This document shows positions 7,121-12,704 of a stretch of DNA of 12,704 nucleotides, piece by piece. Position 1 is the first letter of the stretch. Every line of letters starts with the position of its first letter. The stretch is from Treponema sp. (GTDB lineage: Bacteria > Spirochaetota > Spirochaetia > Treponematales > Breznakiellaceae). Under the pieces are notes generated by a model. The model worked only from the letters and a program-made list of their open reading frames with translations, was not told where the DNA came from and did no database searches. The position numbers were made by a program, and so were the translations under genes. The stretch covers positions 1-12,704 of the forward strand of contig JAISPH010000180.1 of the NCBI GenBank assembly GCA_031275035.1. The letters run 5' to 3'.

Positions 7121-7148
7121 TTATCTGTTCGCATATGCGAACGGATAA
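7121..7148 (+). promoter_or_regulatory. Candidate IclR operator of the right operon (28-bp near-perfect palindrome)
   Basis: The core GTTCGCATATGCGAAC (7127-7142) is a perfect 16-bp inverted repeat. The symmetry continues outwards through TTATC on the left and GATAA on the right, broken only at the T7126/G7143 pair. It lies between the consensus promoter and the ribosome site, where a bound repressor would block elongation. A close copy stands in the equivalent place ahead of the left operon, whose last gene encodes an IclR regulator. As RNA the same bases would form a 12-bp hairpin with an AUAU loop, so a role in the transcript is also possible. Confidence 0.72.
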
Positions 7149-7162
7149 GCGGGGGGTGGAAT

Positions 7163-8776
7163 ATGAAAACAAGTCATAAAAATTTAGCGGCTTTTACGCT
7201 GGTCATGATCCTGCTTCCGGTATTTTGGAACTGTACGAATCCGGAATCCGAAGTTTCTGAGTCCCCGGTTACGGGTCTCGCGATTTACCGGGACACCCAA
7301 GATGTAACGGACGGGACTATCGCTCTTGAGCAGGGTGAGGAAGTTACCCTCACCGCCGTCCTGAGCCCCGACGGAGTTACGGGACTGGTTACCTGGACAA
7401 GCGATGACGAAGCGGTTACGGTGGCCCCGGAAACCGGCGGAACGGTTACGGTAACCGGGGTTACCGGCGGCGGTTCGGCAACGATAACGGCAAGCGCCGT
7501 CAATGACGCCACCCCCGGGCCGGTTACGGCAAGGATTACCATAACGGTCCAGGGCGACGGTTCCGACGATCCGACCCCCATTACCGGCCTCATCATAATG
7601 AAGGGTGAAGCGCCGGTTACCGGGCCTGTGGCCATTGACGTAAATGAGGAAATTACCCTCACCGCCGTCCTGAGCCCCGACGGGGTTACGGGACTGGTTA
7701 CCTGGACAAGCGACGACGAAGCGGTTACGGTGGCCCCGGAAACCGGCGGAACGGTTACGGTTACCGGCCTTACCGGCGGCGGTTCGGCAACGATAACGGC
7801 AAGCGCCGTCAACGCGGGCACGCCGGTTGCGGTTGCGGCAAACGTTACGGTTACGGTAAACGTCCCGCCGGATCTGAATATTCTTTTCCAGTGGAATGCC
7901 GCGGATACTCCCTGGGAAAGCCTTGCGTTCGGCGGTTCTAGTGTGCGGACCTATCCGTCATACCCCGATGTCCACATCCGGGCCTTCGGCGCGGCCATAC
8001 CGGCGGGAAACGGCGGCGGGATAAAGCTGGGCGCCGCGGGAACCGCATCGGCGGGACGGCTCGCTGTCGGCCTGGCGGGCAATACCGCGACGGACACAGC
8101 TACAACGGTGGCGGGAGACTTTGACCTGTCCGAAAAACTGGTAAAACTCACCGTCAGTTACACAGACCTCGTGAGTTACGCTTCCCGCTACGTGTTCCGG
8201 GTTTACGTGAATAATAACGGCACCGGCGCCGCGGCTTCTTTGCTGGGGTCGGCCAGCCAGATAATCAGCCTCAACGGGCCTACCGGCGGAGCGCCGAACC
8301 TGACGGAAACCAGCGGAACCATCGAAGTGCTTATCGATCCTTCCGCCTTCGAGTCCAACCCGAACAAAGCCGCGCTGGAACACGCCTTCATCGGTTTCCA
8401 CTGCCAGCAGGCAAATACCGCGGGGGAAAACAACTTTATCACCATTACCGGCATTAAAATTGAGTACCTGCCTGCCGGACAGGCGGGCATTACGGTGGAA
8501 AACCCCTGGGAAGAACCGGCCTTTACCGGTTTCCCCGCCGAAGCGTTTACCCTGTCCAAATCCGGTTCCGGAGGATATCAGGCGGCAAAGACAATCACCC
8601 TGAGCGGCTACACCCAGGCGGCGTGGTATCTTGACGGCGAGGCTGTGGAATCCACGGAGCTTACTTACACGGTGAACGCCGCGGCCCTTGCCAAAAAGGC
8701 CCATTCCCTGACGGTGGTGATTACCAAAAACGGGAATCTCTATTCCAAAACAGTTGCCTTTACCGTTGTTGAATGA
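7163..8776 (+). CDS. Lipoprotein with two Ig-like domains, the shared C-terminal module and a terminal Ig-like domain
   Basis: The 537-residue product is the first gene of the right operon. The signal peptide ends PVFWNC (Cys24), an atypical lipobox of the loose spirochaete kind. Big_2 domains lie at about residues 35-129 and 139-234; the later part of both is nearly identical. The shared module is at about 240-437 (opening FQWN, then GDFDLSE, VKLTVSYT, VYVNNN, LEHAFIGF and closing GIKIEYLP). A last Ig-like domain at about 455-537 has the pattern WYLDGE...LTYTV...HSLTVVITKNG...FTV, a type I associate with Treponema surface proteins. The start is set at 7163 because the frame extends back through the promoter to 7019, which cannot be coding, and a G-rich site (GGGGTGGA) precedes this ATG. 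It is the only copy of the module here followed by another domain. Likely surface-exposed and glycan-binding (inference). Confidence 0.88.
   Translation: MKTSHKNLAAFTLVMILLPVFWNCTNPESEVSESPVTGLAIYRDTQDVTDGTIALEQGEEVTLTAVLSPDGVTGLVTWTSDDEAVTVAPETGGTVTVTGVTGGGSATITASAVNDATPGPVTARITITVQGDGSDDPTPITGLIIMKGEAPVTGPVAIDVNEEITLTAVLSPDGVTGLVTWTSDDEAVTVAPETGGTVTVTGLTGGGSATITASAVNAGTPVAVAANVTVTVNVPPDLNILFQWNAADTPWESLAFGGSSVRTYPSYPDVHIRAFGAAIPAGNGGGIKLGAAGTASAGRLAVGLAGNTATDTATTVAGDFDLSEKLVKLTVSYTDLVSYASRYVFRVYVNNNGTGAAASLLGSASQIISLNGPTGGAPNLTETSGTIEVLIDPSAFESNPNKAALEHAFIGFHCQQANTAGENNFITITGIKIEYLPAGQAGITVENPWEEPAFTGFPAEAFTLSKSGSGGYQAAKTITLSGYTQAAWYLDGEAVESTELTYTVNAAALAKKAHSLTVVITKNGNLYSKTVAFTVVE
7344..7503 (+). 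repeat. Near-identical in-frame repeat, copy 1
   Basis: These 160 bp encode the second half of the first Big_2 domain and match 7653-7812 with only five differences by eye. The copies are 309 bp (103 codons) apart and in frame. The sequence before the repeat, which codes for the first strands of each domain, is clearly diverged. Recent homogenisation of the core is therefore more likely than simple conservation. Confidence 0.9.
7653..7812 (+). repeat. Near-identical in-frame repeat, copy 2
   Basis: This is the partner of 7344-7503, within the second Big_2 domain of the same lipoprotein. Of the five differences, the two isolated single-base changes are silent and the other three are clustered around the codons for Val-Thr-Gly-Leu (Val-Thr-Gly-Val in copy 1). 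Such a repeat could support domain gain or loss by recombination. Confidence 0.9.
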
Positions 8777-8787
8777 GGAGGATGATC

Positions 8788-10950
8788 ATGACGCAGATAA
8801 AAACCATAACGGTATTTCCGTTGTTTGCCCTGATTGTATTGGCGGCCTCCTGTTCCCTGATGCGGGAAGAACCCGCCGAAGCGGGGCTGGGCGTCCTGCG
8901 GCTTACCATTGCCGGAACCGCCGGGGAAGGGCGCACCCTGGTTCCCCTCACGGACGGGATAAGCTACGACATCCGGTTTACGTCGGGTGAAAAAGACCTT
9001 GCCAAAACCATGACCGCCGGGAGCGGGAACTTTCTTCTGGAGGCGGGAGAATGGAACATTGAGGTTACCGCGAAAAAAGGAACCGAGGCCCTGGCCCGGG
9101 GAAGCAGTCCCGTAACGGTAAACGCCGGTGAATCCGGTTCCACGGTAACGGTAACCCTTTCACCGCTAACCGGGGAATCCGCGGCCCAGGGAAGCCTTCA
9201 ATGGGACGTAACGTATCCCGAAGGGGTTACCGCAGCTTCCCTGTACATAAGCAAAGCTGACGGGACTCTGGTTACCGGGTACAATCCTTTTGATATAGCA
9301 ACAGTTCATCTGGAGGGAAGAAAATACGGGGGAACCGCGGCTCTTGAGCCGGGGACGTACCTCCTGCGCGTCCGGCTTACCAACGGCGATACCGGCATGA
9401 GCGCCGGAAACGCCGAGGTGTTCCATATTTACCCGGGGCAGGCAACCAGCGCCTCCTACGCCTTTTTGCCCGGAGAGTTCAGCAACACCAGCGATATTGG
9501 CGGAAACGTTCCGATAACCCATTCCATCGCGGTAGATATTACCGCCGTTTCAATCTCCCTATATGGAGATGCGGGAGCGGCGACCCTCCTTGCCACGGAA
9601 AATCTGACTCCTCCCCAGGCAGGGAATCCCTGGGCCTACAGCTCCGCGGTTCCCGACTCGTACAGTACGGTATATGCGGCGGCGAAGATCACGGCCAACG
9701 GGAAAGAATTGTCCACGCCCGCGCAAGCGGTAACGGTGGCGGCCTCCGGCGCTGATTTGACTCCGGTAACGGTTTACGGTATCGGCGTGGAAAAGACCGG
9801 AACCGGAACGGTAACGGTAAACGGGGAGGAAACGGCGAGTACCGCCGCCCTGGCCGGGGAGACCATAACCCTGGCCGCGACTCCCGGAACGGATCGCCTA
9901 TTGGGTTCCCTTACGGTAGACGGGGCTGATTATACCGTTCCCTTTGCCATCACGAAAGATATAGCCATCAGCGCGGTATTCAAATTCCCCATCACGGGGA
10001 TCGTCATCCAGAGAAACGGGACGACGGTAAGCGCCCCCATTGATACCGGGGTTGACGGTACAATTACCCTGACGGCGGTTCTGGTCCCGGCGGGTGTTCC
10101 GGGAACCGTTACCTGGGAATCCGACGATATCTCGATAGCCACCGTCAATCCGGCAGCCGGTGCTGCCACGACGGTAACCGGCATTGACGAGGGTGAAGCC
10201 GTCATTACCGTTTCCGCGGTAAACCCCGACACCCAAATGCCGGTTATCGCCTCCGTTACGGTCAACGTCGGCGGGGCGGCAGATCCGAACCTTATCTGGG
10301 AGTGGAGTTACGCGGTCAACGGAGGCCCGTCCGGGACATTTGCCTCCAGTTCTAGCGCGACATTGACCGGGACCGGTATATATACGCAGGTGCCAATCAG
10401 AATAGTTGGTTCAAATTCTGTTATAACTGATGTGCCCACATCGCAGGGCATTCAAATTGACGCATCCGGCGCTTCAGGGACAACGGGGATTCTTGCTGTC
10501 GGCACAAGCAGTAATACCGCATCAACTGCCGCCTCTTGTCCTGACGGGGTCTTTGATTTTAGGACCGGAAATACCAACGGGATAAAAATAACCATCGGTT
10601 GTCAAATTCTGACCGATGCGTCTGGCACCAGAGGCCTTTCGGTATGTTTGAATAATAGTACCGCTACCGCAACTAATACCCCGTTGCGAAATTCCGGAAA
10701 TGAAGCCAGGGTAATATACTTTGCCACTCCAGCCGCTGGCGGCACATTGAATAGTCCCACTACTAATGGGGTTTGGGATGGCGCAAATCTTATCTCGCGG
10801 GTATTTATACCGGACGATTTTAACCAGACCTACATCACCACCCTGGAAAAGGCTTTCCTCGGTATTTGCGCGCTGGGGGCTTCCGGGAGCAATACCGGCG
10901 CCAAAGTCCTCATTACGAGTATCAGAATCGAGTATGTTCCCGCCGAATAA
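8788..10950 (+). CDS. Large multi-module lipoprotein ending in the shared C-terminal module
   Basis: The 720-residue product has a clean lipobox (VLAASC, Cys22). Modules in order: a region at about residues 34-227 shared with the next gene's product (GVLRLTIAG, DGISYDIRF, WNIEVTAKKG, YLLRVRLTN, HIYPGQATSASYAF); a short Ig- or Fn-like segment at about 245-328; an InlB B-repeat-like segment at 331-399 (VEKTGTGTVTVNG...AGETITLAATP...VFKF); a Big_2 domain at 400-495 (GTVTWESDD core); and the shared C-terminal module at 501-720 (WEWSY, GVFDF, LEKAFLGI, SIRIEY). The start at 8788 is chosen because GAGGAGG (8775-8781) lies 6 nt upstream; the ATG at 8773 overlaps the previous stop and precedes that site. 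Part of the C-module, about 10380-10780, is visibly more AT-rich than the rest. A surface-exposed binding or scaffold protein is inferred. Confidence 0.87.
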   Translation: MTQIKTITVFPLFALIVLAASCSLMREEPAEAGLGVLRLTIAGTAGEGRTLVPLTDGISYDIRFTSGEKDLAKTMTAGSGNFLLEAGEWNIEVTAKKGTEALARGSSPVTVNAGESGSTVTVTLSPLTGESAAQGSLQWDVTYPEGVTAASLYISKADGTLVTGYNPFDIATVHLEGRKYGGTAALEPGTYLLRVRLTNGDTGMSAGNAEVFHIYPGQATSASYAFLPGEFSNTSDIGGNVPITHSIAVDITAVSISLYGDAGAATLLATENLTPPQAGNPWAYSSAVPDSYSTVYAAAKITANGKELSTPAQAVTVAASGADLTPVTVYGIGVEKTGTGTVTVNGEETASTAALAGETITLAATPGTDRLLGSLTVDGADYTVPFAITKDIAISAVFKFPITGIVIQRNGTTVSAPIDTGVDGTITLTAVLVPAGVPGTVTWESDDISIATVNPAAGAATTVTGIDEGEAVITVSAVNPDTQMPVIASVTVNVGGAADPNLIWEWSYAVNGGPSGTFASSSSATLTGTGIYTQVPIRIVGSNSVITDVPTSQGIQIDASGASGTTGILAVGTSSNTASTAASCPDGVFDFRTGNTNGIKITIGCQILTDASGTRGLSVCLNNSTATATNTPLRNSGNEARVIYFATPAAGGTLNSPTTNGVWDGANLISRVFIPDDFNQTYITTLEKAFLGICALGASGSNTGAKVLITSIRIEYVPAE

Positions 10951-10986
10951 GGGGCGGGAGGAAACGGACGTGAAGGGGCGCCGGAG

Positions 10987-12531
10987 ATGAGGCGGTTAAA
11001 AAAAACAGCGCTTTGTCTGCTGTTCATGCCGGCGCTGTTTCCGTCCTGTTTCCAGCCCGCCGGGAACCTGAAACGGCGGGGCGAGGGATTGATTGCCCTG
11101 TCCCTGGCAGGCCCGGGCGGCGGGGCCCGGACCCTGTTTCCCGGCGGGGACGGGATAAGCTATACCGCTGTTTTTGAGGAAGCGGGGGGCGCGGTAAAGA
11201 GTTTCCCCCTGGCCGATGGAAACGGAGGCGTCTTCTCCCTTCCGCCGGGGGTCTGGAACCTTACCGTTACCGCGAAGAAAGACGGCGGCGTTATCGCGAG
11301 CGGCGGCGCCGCCGGTCTGGAGATAGCGGCGGATAAAAAAAAGGAGATTGTTATTTCAATTCAGCCCGTGAACGGAGGAGCGTCGGGGATTCTCGACTGG
11401 TCCGTAGAATACCCCGCGGGGGTTACGGAGGCCCTGCTTTTTATCAATGCGGGTGAGGACGGCGGGGCCCTGGACGGTTCTCCGGTGGACATAACGGAAG
11501 CCGCCGCCGCCGGGAACCTCAGGGCCGGAAGCCGGGAGCTTGTTCCCGGTTCATACCTTCTGCGGGTCCGGCTGACCGCGTCGGGTTCGGGAATAAGCGC
11601 CGGAACCGCGGAGGCGGCGCAGATCTACCCGGGACTGACCACCAGCGCCGCCTTTCGTTTCAGCGAAGCCGATTTCACCGAAGGGACGGCGGCCTGGCGG
11701 GTGCTTCTTGCGGCGGACAGTTCCCAAAATGCGTATACCCTCATAAACGCAAAGGGTTACGGCTATGAGACGCCGGATCAGCAAAACAGCGGACATTTGG
11801 GGGTTCCCCACATCACCCAGGAGCATGACTCCGTATTGGGAAAGGATGTTTTCGCCTTTACCCTGCACCGGGACCTTGACGGGAACGCCACGGGGGATCA
11901 GACCCGGCAGCGGGTAGAGATAAAGGTGGATGATTCGGAACTGCGGGGCGCTGAGGACAGAACTTTTGTATACCGCTGGAAATTCAAACTTCCTCCGGAC
12001 TTCGCGCCCTCAACGGCGTTTACCCATATTCATCAGATTAAAAACGAGGGCGGCGACTCCTCCGCTCCGGTCATCACCCTGAGCCCCCGGCTGGTCTCGG
12101 GGGCAGGCAGGATGCAGCTCATCTACCGGGCGCCGACACACAACTACGGCGGCGCTTCGCCGGTCAGCAGTCCCAACCGGTATCTTGCCCAGGTTCCCCT
12201 GGCGGATTTTCTGGGCGAGTGGGTGCAGGCCGAAGAACACATTGCCTATGCGTCAACACCGGAGGATTCGGCTTACGGTATTACGATTACCAGGATGAGC
12301 GACGGGGCAGTTCTCCTTTCGTGGACCTATACCCCGCAAGCTTATGGCAGCCTTGAAGAGGATACCGTAACATGGCCTTTCATTACCTGGCGGTCAGGCA
12401 ATAATTACGGCCGGCCAAAATACGGCGTCTACCGGCTCATTTGGAATGATTCGGCTTTGACGGATCCGGTAGGCGGCTTGAAGGATGAAAAAGTCCTTTA
12501 TGCGGATTTTGAACTTGAAAGGCAGCGGTGA
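10987..12531 (+). CDS. Polysaccharide-lyase-like lipoprotein with the shared N-terminal module
   Basis: The 514-residue product has a lipobox ending LFPSC (Cys21), then a region at about 33-226 homologous to the N-terminal module of the previous gene's product (DGISYTAVF, WNLTVTAKK, SYLLRVRLT, QIYPGLTTSAAFRF), then a lyase-like domain at about 238-514. The latter matches the protein at 4600-5895 motif by motif: RQRVEIK (308-314), FVYRWKFKLP (327-336), THIHQIKNEGGD (346-357), MQLIYRAP (376-383), LGEWVQAEE (409-417), RPKYGVYRL (476-484) and the ending VLYADFELE. The paired HxHQ and Tyr residues are candidates for catalysis by analogy with PL7-type enzymes. The start has AAGGGG about 8 nt upstream and lies 36 nt after the previous stop. 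The gene is 15 nt ahead of a GH88-like gene, so cleavage of a uronic-acid polymer followed by removal of the unsaturated residue is a coherent pathway. Substrate unknown. Confidence 0.82.
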   Translation: MRRLKKTALCLLFMPALFPSCFQPAGNLKRRGEGLIALSLAGPGGGARTLFPGGDGISYTAVFEEAGGAVKSFPLADGNGGVFSLPPGVWNLTVTAKKDGGVIASGGAAGLEIAADKKKEIVISIQPVNGGASGILDWSVEYPAGVTEALLFINAGEDGGALDGSPVDITEAAAAGNLRAGSRELVPGSYLLRVRLTASGSGISAGTAEAAQIYPGLTTSAAFRFSEADFTEGTAAWRVLLAADSSQNAYTLINAKGYGYETPDQQNSGHLGVPHITQEHDSVLGKDVFAFTLHRDLDGNATGDQTRQRVEIKVDDSELRGAEDRTFVYRWKFKLPPDFAPSTAFTHIHQIKNEGGDSSAPVITLSPRLVSGAGRMQLIYRAPTHNYGGASPVSSPNRYLAQVPLADFLGEWVQAEEHIAYASTPEDSAYGITITRMSDGAVLLSWTYTPQAYGSLEEDTVTWPFITWRSGNNYGRPKYGVYRLIWNDSALTDPVGGLKDEKVLYADFELERQR

Positions 12532-12546
12532 AAAGCGTGGAACATC

Positions 12547-12704
12547 ATGGACGGTAAAATGATCGGTTTAGCCGGAGAACCTTTTTCGTGGGCGGAAAAA
12601 GTGTGGCCAAAAATGCGCGCCAAGATGGATGCCCAATGCAGCCGGATTGGGTCCCAGGTTCCCTATATTGCGGTAAACGGACGCTACGGCGATAAAATGG
12701 CGGC
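12547..12704 (+). CDS. GH88-type unsaturated glucuronyl hydrolase (5' part, cut by window end)
   Basis: Fifty-two complete codons are visible. The reading includes SWAEKVWPKMRAKMDAQ, then IGSQVPYIAVNGRYGD. A leading amphipathic helix followed by (I/F)G-x-x-(F/V)P-(H/Y)-x-x-x-(N/D)G-x-Y is how GH88 proteins begin; the W-W-T-x-G-F-W motif that would settle it lies just outside the window. There is no signal peptide, so the enzyme would be cytoplasmic. GH88 enzymes hydrolyse the 4,5-unsaturated uronic acid left at the non-reducing end by polysaccharide lyases, which fits the gene directly upstream. The stop-to-start gap is 15 nt with no terminator, so it belongs to the same operon. The ribosome site is weak (GTGGA), leaving a small chance that the ATG at 12559 is used. 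Confidence 0.7.
   Translation, partial: MDGKMIGLAGEPFSWAEKVWPKMRAKMDAQCSRIGSQVPYIAVNGRYGDKMA

Noticed and set aside
7019..7162. 48-codon upstream extension of the first right-operon gene
   Set aside because: It runs through the consensus promoter, the palindrome and the ribosome site, and would bury the lipoprotein signal peptide inside the protein.
7285..8704. Minus-strand frames opposite the two-Ig lipoprotein, including one with an internal protein repeat
   Set aside because: The repeat is just the antisense of the duplicated Big_2 DNA; there is no ribosome site or domain on that strand.
7400..10250. Frequent ggttacgg / ggtaaccgg-like short motifs as possible regulatory repeats
   Set aside because: They fall in frame on Val-Thr and Thr-Gly codons of Big_2 domains, and are explained by repeated peptide motifs plus strong codon preference.
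10970..10989. Tiny GTG-started frame just before the second lyase gene, after a GGGAGG site
   Set aside because: It encodes only six residues before a TGA overlapping the next ATG. It could be a leader for coupling, but nothing beyond the ribosome-like site supports translation.

Overview
The window looks like part of a chromosome of a host-associated spirochaete, most likely a gut Treponema. The evidence is indirect: many lipoproteins with loose spirochaete-style lipoboxes, group-2 bacterial Ig-like (Big_2) domains, an outer-membrane barrel with no SusC/SusD partner, and moderately GC-rich genes with AT-rich control regions. The genus call is inference from style; no marker gene is present.

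Layout. Positions 3-119 hold the end of an unrelated [2Fe-2S] BFD-like gene. From 6898 down to 153, a tight six-gene operon runs on the minus strand: (1) an Ig + C-module lipoprotein, (2) a polysaccharide-lyase-like lipoprotein, (3) an outer-membrane beta-barrel, (4) a small single-Ig lipoprotein, (5) a long four-Ig + C-module lipoprotein and (6) an IclR-family regulator. Between 6899 and 7162 lies a divergent control region. From 7163 a second operon runs on the plus strand: (7) a two-Ig + C-module lipoprotein, (8) a large multi-module lipoprotein, (9) a second lyase-like lipoprotein and (10) the start of a GH88-type unsaturated glucuronyl hydrolase, cut by the window end.

The control region has a consensus promoter (TTGACA, 17-bp spacer, TATAAT) reading right, a weaker one reading left, a shared A/T-tract segment between them, and one copy of the same palindrome (core GTTCGCATATGCGAAC or a close variant) downstream of each promoter. 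These palindromes are the best candidate operators for the IclR protein at the end of the left operon, which would make the locus one autoregulated divergent regulon.

Working model (inference): a spirochaete polysaccharide-utilisation locus. Lipid-anchored proteins on Ig-domain stalks carry a shared, unrecognised ~200-residue C-terminal module (perhaps glycan binding). Two related jelly-roll lyase-like lipoproteins cut a uronic-acid polymer, the barrel admits the products, and the GH88 enzyme removes the unsaturated uronate made by the lyases. The substrate cannot be told from sequence alone. The most novel elements are the C-terminal module (four copies), an N-terminal module shared by two proteins, the lyase-like family itself and the paired palindromes.

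Several longest-ORF starts are too long. Starts here were chosen by Shine-Dalgarno position and by where the lipoprotein signal peptide begins.
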